Below are positions 32,203-39,660 of a stretch of 42,571 nucleotides of DNA, piece by piece (within the stretch, counting starts at the first letter, position 1; every line of letters begins with the position of its first letter). Both the position numbers and the translations under genes were made by a program. The notes beneath the pieces are model-generated. The model had not been told where the DNA came from. It worked only from the letters and a program-made list of their open reading frames with translations, and ran no database searches. Source of the DNA: Nocardioides sp. (GTDB lineage Bacteria; Actinomycetota; Actinomycetes; Propionibacteriales; Nocardioidaceae); the NCBI GenBank assembly GCA_026786275.1, contig JAJAYJ010000168.1:1-42571 (forward strand), read 5' to 3'.

Positions 32203-32505
32203 TCACGCGGCGACGGAGACGTCGGTAGGCGTCGCTGCAGAGGCGTTCTGTCGACGCGACATGATGATCGCCGCAGCGATGAGCCAGAACGGCAGCAGCA
32301 GCTAGTTCACCAGGCCGCCAGGTGGGATGCTCGCTGCCCCGAGCATCGCCAGGACGCCCAGGACGCCCAGGACGATGGTGGTGATGGCGAACCACTTGGG
32401 CAGCACCTGGCTGCGGACGCCGCCCAGTCCCATCGCGATGAAGGCAGTGGAGATCCCGATGCCCATCGCCAGCCAGCCCGCATCCGCGTGGTTTGGGCTG
32501 CTCAA
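32203..32505 (-). pseudogene. Membrane-protein fragment interrupted by an in-frame amber stop
   Basis: On the minus strand a frame reads AGWLAMGIGISTAFIAMGLG, then VLPKWFAITTIVLGVLGVLA and MLGAASIPPGGLVN, then TAG (32302-32304). It continues in the same frame LLLPFWLIAAAIIMSRRQNA and SAATPTDVSVAA to TGA at 32203. The hydrophobic sequence resumes directly after the TAG, so the stop is best explained as a point mutation. The N-terminal half is missing upstream of about 32505. The family is not identified with confidence; it looks like the last three helices of a four-helix protein. Confidence 0.6.
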
Positions 32506-32544
32506 GGCCTGCTGGTCGCCGCAGGCGGCGCGTACCCTGACCGC

Positions 32545-32790
32545 ATGTCGTTGAGCGCATCGGAGTTCTACGAGGCTGGGATGTCCTTGCCTCCTGAGGT
32601 GCGCAAGGATGTGGCGCTGCGGCTTCTCGAATCGGTCGAGTCGGATGACGGTTTCGACCAGGCTGCCGAGGAATGGCTGCACACCACGGCCGCTCCGGCG
32701 TTCGATGCGTTGAAGGCCGACCCGTCGCGCGCGATCCCGGCCGAGGACGTCAGGGCTCGCTTCGAAGCCAAGTGGGCCGCCCGTTCATGA
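32545..32790 (+). CDS. Addiction-module antitoxin of the ParE/RelE-type pair
   Basis: An 81-residue protein: ASEFYEAGMSLPPEVRKDVA, then LRLLESVESDDGFDQAAEEW, ending AFDALKADPSRAIPAEDVRA. The LPPEVRxxxALRLLES start and the AIPAEDVRARFEAKW end match short addiction-module proteins that pair with RelE/ParE toxins (helical, unstable). It should bind and neutralise the toxin and repress the operon. ATG 32545 is used. The four-base overlap with the toxin start and the intact frame, in an otherwise decayed segment, suggest selection to keep it. Confidence 0.83.
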   Translation: MSLSASEFYEAGMSLPPEVRKDVALRLLESVESDDGFDQAAEEWLHTTAAPAFDALKADPSRAIPAEDVRARFEAKWAARS

Positions 32791-33128
32791 CGGGCCGGAT
32801 CAACTACACCCCTGAACCCGAGCAGCAACTCCAGGATCTCGACGACTGGATCACCAAGGCGGCGTCGGCCGAGATCGCCCAGCAGTTCGTGTCGGCGATC
32901 CTCGACCACATCGACGGCATCTTGGTGTTCCCGCTCGCCGGCCGAGCGCGAGACGACGTCCGACCGGGCATGCGGACAACCACCTTCAGGAAGAGGACCC
33001 TCGTCGCCTACGAGGTCGATGAGGCGTCCGGCGAGCTCGTGGTCAACATCCTCGGTGTCCTCCACGGTGGCCAGGACTGGGAGTCCGCACTCGGCGAGGA
33101 CCCGGGCGACTCGGAGGCAGGTCGGTGA
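32787..33128 (+). CDS. ParE/RelE-family toxin
   Basis: A 113-residue toxin: RINYTPEPEQQLQDLDDWIT, then AQQFVSAILDHIDGILVFPL, AGRARDDVRPGMRTTTFRKR and TLVAYEVDEASGELVVNILG, ending VLHGGQDWESAL. This is the ParE/RelE fold: N-terminal helical hairpin, the G-R-x-R-D-D-x-R-P-G-x-R strand, and the V-L-H-G-x-Q-D end. Family members either poison gyrase (ParE-like) or cut mRNA on the ribosome (RelE-like); the VLHGGQDW end favours ParE-like. It lies only 138 bp from the attR core, so loss of the element would remove the antitoxin and penalise the cell. Confidence 0.88.
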   Translation: MTGRINYTPEPEQQLQDLDDWITKAASAEIAQQFVSAILDHIDGILVFPLAGRARDDVRPGMRTTTFRKRTLVAYEVDEASGELVVNILGVLHGGQDWESALGEDPGDSEAGR

Positions 33129-33136
33129 CGCGTCCG

Positions 33137-33214
33137 TGCGTGGCAAATGCGTGGCAGTAGAGCCAGCGGCGACCGGTCGCAGTCAACGCCCGCCAACGCG
33201 TTTGCGCAGGTCAG
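33137..33214 (+). repeat. Right-end integrase-type repeats
   Basis: TGCGTGGCA occurs at 33137-33145 and 33148-33156 with the same 11-bp period as at the left end. CGCGTTTGCGCAGGTCAG at 33197-33214 matches the left copy at 25342-25359 in 16 of 18 positions. All have the same orientation as at the left, but the order relative to the core is mirrored (arm pair, then 18-mer, then core). Confidence 0.7.
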
Positions 33215-33265
33215 CCGCACATTGCCAACAACGACCGCCAGTACCCGCTGAGCGTGCCGCGCTTT

Positions 33266-33280
33266 CCCTGGTACTACTGA
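33266..33280 (+). repeat. Right attachment site core (attR)
   Basis: CCCTGGTACTACTGA, identical to the end of menB. The sequence before it does not encode MenB, so this is an attachment-site copy rather than a gene duplication. cobB starts 34 bp further on, after a tandem 11-12-bp repeat (CCCCGTGAGAG at about 33282 and 33294). Confidence 0.82.
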
Positions 33281-33314
33281 GCCCCGTGAGAGCCCCCGTG
33301 AGAGTCCCGAGAGC

Positions 33315-34013
33315 ATGAGAGTCGTGGTCCTGACCGGTGCCGGCATCTCCGCGGAGAGCGGGGTGCCGACCTTCCGTGACGCCGACGGACTCTGGGAGGG
33401 CCACCAGGTGGAGGAGGTCGCGACGCCCGAGGGCTACGACCTCCAGCCCACGATGGTGCAGCGCTTCTACGACGACCGGCGCGCGGCCCTGGCCCACGTG
33501 CAGCCCAACCCGGCCCACCTCGCACTGGCCCGCCTGGAGCAGGTGCTGGGCGACGACTTCCTCGTGGTGACCCAGAACATCGACGACCTGCACGAGCGGG
33601 GCGGCTCCACCCGGGTGCTGCACATGCACGGCGAGCTGCTCTCCGCCCTGTGCCGTGGCTGCCGGCAGCGGATGCGGTGGGAGCAGGACCTTGTCGACTT
33701 CCCGCCCTGCCCGCGGTGCGGGGTGGCCGAGCTGCGACCCGACGTGGTGTGGTTCGGCGAGGTGCCCTACGAGATGGACCGGATCGCCTTCGCGCTGGAG
33801 CGGTGCGACCTGTTCGTGTCCATCGGCACCTCGGGTGCGGTCTACCCGGCGGCCGGCTTCGTGCAGGCCGCGACGACGTACGGCGCCCGCACGCTCGAGC
33901 TCAACCTGCTGCCGAGCGAGGGCGCGTCGCACTTCGCGGAGTCCCGCCAGGGCCTCGCGGGCACCCTGGTGCCGCAGTGGGTCGCGCAGCTGCTGGGGGA
34001 GGGCCCGTCCTAG
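33315..34013 (+). CDS. cobB: NAD-dependent protein deacylase, SIR2/CobB class III
   Basis: A 232-residue sirtuin. VVLTGAGISAESGVPTFRDA is the NAD-binding motif, TQNIDDLHERGG and HMHGEL give the catalytic His region, and CRGC with CPRCG supplies the four zinc-binding cysteines. RFYDDRRAAL holds the Tyr-x-x-Arg pair that distinguishes desuccinylating/demalonylating class III sirtuins (SIRT5 and E. coli CobB type). It removes acyl groups from protein lysines using NAD+ and so can reactivate acyl-CoA synthetases. ATG 33315 follows the attR core by 34 bp. Before insertion of the element this gene would have lain directly downstream of menB. Confidence 0.94.
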   Translation: MRVVVLTGAGISAESGVPTFRDADGLWEGHQVEEVATPEGYDLQPTMVQRFYDDRRAALAHVQPNPAHLALARLEQVLGDDFLVVTQNIDDLHERGGSTRVLHMHGELLSALCRGCRQRMRWEQDLVDFPPCPRCGVAELRPDVVWFGEVPYEMDRIAFALERCDLFVSIGTSGAVYPAAGFVQAATTYGARTLELNLLPSEGASHFAESRQGLAGTLVPQWVAQLLGEGPS

Positions 34014-34062
34014 AACGCCGGCGGGCCGGAACAAATCCGCACGCCCTCCGGGTTGGTCCCCC

Positions 34063-35511
34063 GTGAGTGCCCCGCAGATCACCCGCGCCAGCGTGGGGCT
34101 GCGCAGCGAGCGCGGGCCGATCCTGCTCGCGGTGATGCTGAGCATCGGGCTGGTCGCGATCGACGCCACGATCCTGGCCACCGCCGTCCCGGCCGTCGTC
34201 GACGACCTCGGTGGGTTCACCTCGTTCCCGTGGCTGTTCTCGATCTACCTGCTGTCCCAGGCGGTGTCGGTACCGATCTACGGCAAGGTGGCCGACCTGT
34301 TCGGCCGCAAGCCCGTGATGCTGCTCGGCATCGGGTTGTTCGTCCTCGGCTCCCTGCTCTGCGGGATCGCGTGGAGCATGCCCGCCCTGATCGCCTTCCG
34401 CCTGGTCCAGGGCCTGGGTGCGGGCGCGGTGCAGCCGATGGGCATGACGATCGTGGGCGACCTCTACTCGCTGCAGGAGCGGGCCACGGTGCAGGGCTAC
34501 ATCGCCGGGGTCTGGGCCGTGGCGTCGCTGATCGGCCCGACCCTGGGCGGCATCTTCTCCGACTACCTGTCGTGGCGCTGGATCTTCTTCGTCAACCTGC
34601 CGCTCGGCATCGCTGCCGCCTGGGTGCTCTGGCACCGCTTCGAGGAGCAGGTCGAGCGTCGTCGGCACTCGATCGACTACGCCGGGGCGGCGCTGCTGGC
34701 CGCGGGCGGCACCCTGCTGCTGCTCGGTCTGCTCGAGGGCGGTGTGCGGTGGGCCTGGGTCTCGGTGCCCGGCGTGGGCATCTTCAGCCTCGCGGCGCTG
34801 CTGCTGGTCGCCTTCGTGGCCGTCGAGCGGCGAGCGCCCGAGCCGGTGCTGCCGCTATGGATCTTCCGTCGCCGCGCCCTGAACGCGGCCAACGCCGGGT
34901 CGCTGGTCGTCGGGGTGCTGATGCTCGGGCTGACGTCCTACGTGCCCCTCTACGCCCAGGGCGTGCTCGGGACCGGCGCGCTGGTCGCGGGACTGACGCT
35001 GGCCGCGATGACCATCGGGTGGCCGATCGCGGCCGCCACCGCCGGCCGGTTCTACCTCACGCTAGGCTTTCGCACGACGCTGCTGATGGGTTCGGCCTTC
35101 GTGCTCGCCGGGGCCGCCCTGCTGACCACGGTCGACGCCCAGAGCTCGGTGCTCCACCTCGCGCTGTCGTGCTTCGTGATGGGCATCGGCTTCGGCTACG
35201 TCGCCAGCCCGGCCGTCGTGGTCGCGCAGTCGGCGGTCTCCTGGGAGCACCGCGGCGTGGCCACCGGGACCATCATGTTCGCCCGCTCGATGGGCAGCGC
35301 CGTGGGGGTGGCCGTCTTCGGCGCGATCGTCAACAGCATGATCGCGGCCCGCCTCGGCGAGGTGCCGCCCGCGCTCGACGCCCTGCCCGCGGACGTCCTG
35401 GCGCCCGCCATCCACACCGTCTTCGTCTGCTCGGCCATGGTGGCGGTGCTGCTGGTCGGCGCCGGGCTGCTGATGCCGCCGCGGGTGGTGGAGCGCTCGG
35501 CGTCGGGGTAG
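34063..35511 (+). CDS. MFS transporter, DHA2 (EmrB/QacA-like) drug exporter family
   Basis: A 482-residue protein with about 14 membrane helices, the DHA2 layout. VAIDATILATAVPAVVDDLG is the family's helix-1 motif (D-x-T-I-V-N-V-A-L-P variant). GKVADLFGRKPVMLLGIGLF is the MFS motif A (G-x-x-x-D-x-x-G-R-K/R) and RLVQGLGAGAVQPMGM is motif B. The N- and C-terminal halves are joined by a loop at HRFEEQVERRRHS. It exports hydrophobic or cationic compounds by proton exchange; the substrate is unknown. GTG 34063 is chosen because it directly precedes the family-like start and is 50 bp after cobB, so the two are probably an operon. Confidence 0.9.
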   Translation: MSAPQITRASVGLRSERGPILLAVMLSIGLVAIDATILATAVPAVVDDLGGFTSFPWLFSIYLLSQAVSVPIYGKVADLFGRKPVMLLGIGLFVLGSLLCGIAWSMPALIAFRLVQGLGAGAVQPMGMTIVGDLYSLQERATVQGYIAGVWAVASLIGPTLGGIFSDYLSWRWIFFVNLPLGIAAAWVLWHRFEEQVERRRHSIDYAGAALLAAGGTLLLLGLLEGGVRWAWVSVPGVGIFSLAALLLVAFVAVERRAPEPVLPLWIFRRRALNAANAGSLVVGVLMLGLTSYVPLYAQGVLGTGALVAGLTLAAMTIGWPIAAATAGRFYLTLGFRTTLLMGSAFVLAGAALLTTVDAQSSVLHLALSCFVMGIGFGYVASPAVVVAQSAVSWEHRGVATGTIMFARSMGSAVGVAVFGAIVNSMIAARLGEVPPALDALPADVLAPAIHTVFVCSAMVAVLLVGAGLLMPPRVVERSASG

Positions 35512-35513
35512 TC

Positions 35514-35537
35514 CGGGTCTGGGACGTCCCCGACCCG
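35514..35537. terminator. Hairpin between convergent MFS and treZ genes
   Basis: CGGGTC (35514-35519) pairs with GACCCG (35532-35537), and the intervening GGGACGTCCC is itself a palindrome. The result is a long, nearly complete inverted repeat in the 27-bp gap between convergent genes, touching the MFS stop. It likely ends transcription in both directions; there is no U-tract. Confidence 0.45.
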
Positions 35538-35538
35538 C

Positions 35539-37296
35539 TCACGCCAGCGGCCGCAGCAGCGCCCCGGCGTGCGCCGGCAGCACCAGCAGGTCCCCGCCCG
35601 CGTCGACCCCGGACCCGGTCTCGAAGAGCAGCTCGGCAGCCCCCACGTCGAGGCGCGCCTGCTCGTCACCGAAGTTGACGAACACCAGCAGGTCGCCGCG
35701 GCGCATCCGCAGCACCCGCGCCTGCTCGTCCACCTCGCACGACGTACGAGCGAAGGCCGGGTCGGTCAGGTCGGCGTACGACGCCCGCAGCTCGGCCAGG
35801 CGCCGGTAGAGCGCCAGCATCCGGGCTCCGCGGGGCGCCTCGGCCTCCGACCAGTCCAGCTTCGAGCGCCGGTAGGTCTCCGGGTCCTGCGGGTCGGGCA
35901 CCGCGGCGGGGTCCCAGCCCATCTGCTCGAACTCCGCGATCCGGCCCTCGGCGGTGGCCCGGCCCAGGTCGGGCTCGGGGTGGCTGGTGAAGAACTGGAA
36001 CGGCGTGGCCGCCGCCCACTCCTCGCCCTGGAACAGCATCGGCGTGAACGGCCCACACAGGGTCAGCAGGGCCGCGCAGGCCAGCTGGTCGTCGTCGAGC
36101 GCGTCGGTGATCCGATCGCCCACCGCCCGGTTGCCGATCTGGTCGTGGTTCTGGGTGCAGACCACGAGCCGCCAGGTGGGCATCGCGGCCGTGTCGATCG
36201 GCGCGCCGTGGTCGCGTCCGCGGAACGACGAGTGGGTGCCGTCGTGGAAGAAGCCACGCTCGATCACCTTGGCCAGCGCCCCCAGCGGCTCGAAGTCGGC
36301 GTAGTACCCGGTCGTCTCGCCGGTCAGCGCCACGTGCACGGCGTGGTGGAAGTCGTCGCTCCACTGCGCGTCCAGGCCGTAGCCGCCGGCCTCGCGTGGC
36401 GTGATGAGCACCGGGTCGTTGAGGTCGGACTCCGCGATCAGGGTCAACGGGCGGCCCACGTGGGCCGAGAGCGCGGCCACCTCGAGCGCCATCTCCTCCA
36501 GCAGGTGGGTGGCCGAGGAGTCCTTCAACGCGTGCACGGCGTCGAGCCGCAGCCCGTCGACGTGGTAGTCGCCCAGCCACATGGCGACGTTGTCGAGGAT
36601 GTAGCGCCGGACCTCCGCCGAGCCGTCCTGGTCGAGGTTGACCAGGTCACCCCACGTGTTGCGGCCCGCGGTCAGGTAGGGACCGAAGACCGGCAGGTAG
36701 TTGCCGGACGGGCCCAGGTGGTTGTGCACGACGTCCTGGATCACGCCCAGGCCCGCGGCGTGGCAACCGTCCACGAACCGCTGGTAGGCCCGCGGCCCGC
36801 CGTACGTCTCGTCGACCGCGAACCAGGCCACCCCGTCGTAGCCCCAGTTGTGGGTGCCGTTGAACGAGTTGACCGGCATCACCTCGACCAGGTCCACGCC
36901 GAGGGAGACCAGGTGGTCGAGACGACCCAGCGCCGCGTCCAGGGTGCCCTCGGGCGTGAAGGTGCCGACGTGCAGCTCGTAGACCACGGCACCGGCCAGC
37001 TGGCGACCGGTCCAGGTCTGGTCGCTCCAGGCGAACGCCGAGGTGTCGAAGGTCCGGGAGCGCTCGTGGACGCCGCCCGGCTGTCGCCGCGACCGGGGAT
37101 CCGGCACGGGCCGGTCGGCGTCGTCGACCAGGTAGCCGTAGTCGATGTCGCCCTGGGTCGGGTCGGGGGTGGGCTCCGCGGGGGTCCACCAGCCGTCGGC
37201 GGCCTGTCGCATCCCCACCGTGGTGTCGTGCACCGAGAGCCGCAGGGTAGCCGCCCTCGGCGCCCACACGTCGTACGGGCCTCGCGTGTGCGACAT
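35539..37296 (-). CDS. treZ: Malto-oligosyltrehalose trehalohydrolase (TreZ)
   Basis: A 585-residue GH13 enzyme that releases trehalose from maltooligosyl-trehalose, the last step of the TreX/TreY/TreZ route. An N-terminal CBM48/E-set domain ([20 protein letters not shown]) precedes the (beta/alpha)8 barrel. GH13 regions are [20 protein letters not shown] (I), [13 protein letters not shown] with the catalytic Asp (II), [14 protein letters not shown] with the acid/base Glu (III) and [17 protein letters not shown] (IV). [20 protein letters not shown] is diagnostic of TreZ. ATG 37296 overlaps the treY stop (TGATG), giving translational coupling. Trehalose protects against osmotic and desiccation stress. 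Confidence 0.96.
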   Translation of the reverse strand: MSHTRGPYDVWAPRAATLRLSVHDTTVGMRQAADGWWTPAEPTPDPTQGDIDYGYLVDDADRPVPDPRSRRQPGGVHERSRTFDTSAFAWSDQTWTGRQLAGAVVYELHVGTFTPEGTLDAALGRLDHLVSLGVDLVEVMPVNSFNGTHNWGYDGVAWFAVDETYGGPRAYQRFVDGCHAAGLGVIQDVVHNHLGPSGNYLPVFGPYLTAGRNTWGDLVNLDQDGSAEVRRYILDNVAMWLGDYHVDGLRLDAVHALKDSSATHLLEEMALEVAALSAHVGRPLTLIAESDLNDPVLITPREAGGYGLDAQWSDDFHHAVHVALTGETTGYYADFEPLGALAKVIERGFFHDGTHSSFRGRDHGAPIDTAAMPTWRLVVCTQNHDQIGNRAVGDRITDALDDDQLACAALLTLCGPFTPMLFQGEEWAAATPFQFFTSHPEPDLGRATAEGRIAEFEQMGWDPAAVPDPQDPETYRRSKLDWSEAEAPRGARMLALYRRLAELRASYADLTDPAFARTSCEVDEQARVLRMRRGDLLVFVNFGDEQARLDVGAAELLFETGSGVDAGGDLLVLPAHAGALLRPLA

Positions 37297-39656
37297 CAGG
37301 ACTCCTTGACCAGCAGGGCGACCGGCAAGGTCGCGAGCATGTCGTCGAGCCGGGCGCTGACGACCCGGTCGGTCAGCAGGTCGCGCCAGGTGCCCTCGGG
37401 CAGCGCGAGGGTGGTCTCGCCCCAGCCACCGGCGTCGGCCAGGCCGACCGGCAACCGGGTGGCCACGCTGATGGCCCCGCCCCGGTCGAAGGCCAGCACG
37501 TGCGCAGCCGCGGATCCCGAGGCGTCGAGGGGCGCGTACGAGGCGAACAGCTCGGGTCGGCCCCGGCGCAGCCGCAGCGCGGTCGCCGTGACCAGCAGCT
37601 TGGTGGCCCCGACGTCGTGCAGACCGGTCGGTACGACGGCCGCGGGCGGCCCGGCCAGCAGCACCGACCGGGCGTCGAAGTCGACCGGGCGCCGGTTGTC
37701 GGGGTCGACCAGCGACTGCTCCCACAGCTCGGAGCCCTGGTAGACGTCGGGCACGCCCGGCATCGTGAGGGCGACCAGCTTGGCCACCAGGGCGTTGGAC
37801 CAGCCCGGGTCGACGACGCGGGCCAGAAGCGCGTCCAGCACCGCGGTCACCTCGGCGGTGTCGAACGCGGCGTCCACAGCGCCGTGCACCGCCGCCTCGT
37901 ACGCCGCGTCCGGCGCGGTCCAGGTGGTGGAGTCACCGGCCTCGCGCATCGCCTTCTCGGCGTAGCCGTGCAGGCGGTCGCGGAGCACGTCGTCGGGCGA
38001 GGAGCCCCAGGCGCCGAGCACGGCCTGCCACAGCAGCGCACCGAAGCCGGGGTCGGGCAGCGGCACCAGGGCCAGCAGCTCGTCGAGCGCCGCCTCCCAC
38101 GCGGCGGACTGCTCGGCCAGCACGGTGATCCGGGCCCGCACGTCCTCGCCGCGCTTGGTGTCGTGGGTGGACAGGCAGGTCATCGCGTGCGGCCACTCGG
38201 CCTGCCGTTCCAGCATGGCGGCGTGGAAGCCGGCCACGCCCAGGGCGAACACCGACGGGTCCCCACCGACCTCGTTGAGCGAGGTGAGCCGGGACCAGCG
38301 GTAGAATGCGCAGTCCTCGACGCCCTTGGCCATCACCATCCCGCTGGTCTGCTGGAAGCGTCGGGCGGGTGGGGTCCAGCCGTCACCCAGCACCGGCTGG
38401 AGGATGTCGAGGGCGTCGGTGAGGTCCGGTCGGTGCCGGCGGGCCAGCCCGAACGCCGCGTCCAGGTGCTCCAGGCCGCCGGCCGGTAGGTAGGACCGGT
38501 AGACGCCGAAACAGGCCAGCAGCTCCCCGATCGCGTCGGTCAACCGGTCGGTGTCGGCGGTGGGCGTCACGCTGCCGTGCAGCACGTGGTCGACCTCGCG
38601 GGCGATCCGGTTGACCTCGGAGTGCAGGATGCCGTCGACGACGTGCCGCTTCCGGTCGTGCACGAGCTGCTCCCAGTCGACCGGCGCACCCCGCAACCGG
38701 GCCTCCAGGGCGTCCAGGGGGGCCTGGCCGCTGGGGTCGGTGAGCACCCGGTCGAGGTGGGCCAGGGCGTCGTACCCGGTGGTCCCGGCGGTCGCCCAGG
38801 TCGTCGGCAGCTGCTCCCCGGGCTCCACGATCTTCTCGACGAGCACGTAGGCCCCACCGGTCAGGTCGGCCAGGTCACGCAGGTAGCGCTCGGGGTCGCG
38901 CAGGCCGTCGGGGTGGTCGACACGCAGCCCGTCGACCAGGCCCTCGGTGAACCACCGTCGGATCTCGGTATGGGTCTCGGCGAAGACGTCGGGGTCCTCC
39001 ACACGCACGGCGGCGAGCGTGTTGACCGCGAAGAACCGGCGGTAGTTCAGCTGGTCGTCGGCGGTGCGCCAGCCGACCAGCTCGTAGTGCTGACGCGCGT
39101 GCACGGCGTCGGCGTCGGCACCGTCGTCAGCCGTGCCGGGAGCGAGCGGGTAGCGGTGGTCGTGGTAGCGCAGCTCGGCCTGCTCGCCGGAGCCGACGAC
39201 CCGCAGGTGGTCGATCGGCCCACCGGGCGCGGCCTGGTCGTCGTCGCCCACGACGGGGATCCGCAGCCGACCGCCGCCGGCGGCCCAGTCGACGTCGAAG
39301 GCACCGGCCCGCTCGGACGCGCGACCCAGCCGCAGCACGTCCCACCACCACGACGCTCCGTCGGGCACGGCCACGCCGACGTGGTTGGGCACGATGTCGA
39401 CCAGGACACCCAGCCCGTGCTCCCGCGCCGCGGCCGAGAGCGCGGCGAGGCCCTCGGGCCCGCCGCGGGTCTCGTCGACGCGGTCGTGCGCGACGACGTC
39501 GTAGCCGTGCGTGGAGCCGGGCTCGGCCGCCAGCAGCGGCGACAGGTAGACCCAGTCCACCCCGAGCTCACGCAGGTAGGGCACCCGGGCGGCGGCCTGG
39601 TGCAGCGTGAACTCCTGCGAGATCTGGAAGCGGTACGTCGAGACCGGCACCCGCAT
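37296..39656 (-). CDS. treY: Malto-oligosyltrehalose synthase (TreY)
   Basis: A 786-residue GH13 enzyme that converts the reducing-end alpha-1,4 glucose of maltodextrins to an alpha-1,1 linkage. The start [20 protein letters not shown], then [20 protein letters not shown], is the TreY opening. GH13 landmarks are [28 protein letters not shown] with the nucleophile Asp, [14 protein letters not shown] with the acid/base Glu, and [20 protein letters not shown] with the third carboxylate. The end [20 protein letters not shown], then DNRRPVDF, is also conserved. It starts four bases after the glgX stop and its own stop overlaps treZ. Confidence 0.97.
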   Translation of the reverse strand: MRVPVSTYRFQISQEFTLHQAAARVPYLRELGVDWVYLSPLLAAEPGSTHGYDVVAHDRVDETRGGPEGLAALSAAAREHGLGVLVDIVPNHVGVAVPDGASWWWDVLRLGRASERAGAFDVDWAAGGGRLRIPVVGDDDQAAPGGPIDHLRVVGSGEQAELRYHDHRYPLAPGTADDGADADAVHARQHYELVGWRTADDQLNYRRFFAVNTLAAVRVEDPDVFAETHTEIRRWFTEGLVDGLRVDHPDGLRDPERYLRDLADLTGGAYVLVEKIVEPGEQLPTTWATAGTTGYDALAHLDRVLTDPSGQAPLDALEARLRGAPVDWEQLVHDRKRHVVDGILHSEVNRIAREVDHVLHGSVTPTADTDRLTDAIGELLACFGVYRSYLPAGGLEHLDAAFGLARRHRPDLTDALDILQPVLGDGWTPPARRFQQTSGMVMAKGVEDCAFYRWSRLTSLNEVGGDPSVFALGVAGFHAAMLERQAEWPHAMTCLSTHDTKRGEDVRARITVLAEQSAAWEAALDELLALVPLPDPGFGALLWQAVLGAWGSSPDDVLRDRLHGYAEKAMREAGDSTTWTAPDAAYEAAVHGAVDAAFDTAEVTAVLDALLARVVDPGWSNALVAKLVALTMPGVPDVYQGSELWEQSLVDPDNRRPVDFDARSVLLAGPPAAVVPTGLHDVGATKLLVTATALRLRRGRPELFASYAPLDASGSAAAHVLAFDRGGAISVATRLPVGLADAGGWGETTLALPEGTWRDLLTDRVVSARLDDMLATLPVALLVKES

Positions 39657-39660
39657 CGGC

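Larger units (their letters stand above)
25322..33280 (+). mobile_element. Integrated, decaying element in the 3' end of menB (about 7.9 kb)
   Basis: The segment is bounded by a 15-bp direct repeat, CCCTGGTACTACTGA, at 25322-25336 (end of menB) and 33266-33280. Within each end are a near-identical 18-bp repeat and a doubled TGCGTGGCA motif. From left to right it contains a tyrosine integrase next to the left end (broken), an excisionase, an XRE regulator (broken), a MobF/TraA relaxase stub, a two-component system, several truncated genes and a toxin-antitoxin pair next to the right end. int-xis next to one boundary and a relaxase remnant are typical of actinobacterial integrative elements. 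Broken int and relaxase genes imply it can no longer move on its own. The flanks menB and cobB are intact. Confidence 0.85.

Noticed and set aside
25337-33280. tRNA gene as the attachment site
   Set aside because: No tRNA-like sequence is present at either boundary; the repeated core is the menB 3' end.
34053-37743. Long plus-strand open frames across the MFS gene and treZ
   Set aside because: Composition is Arg/Gly/Ala-rich with no family motifs; the MFS and TreZ frames explain the region.
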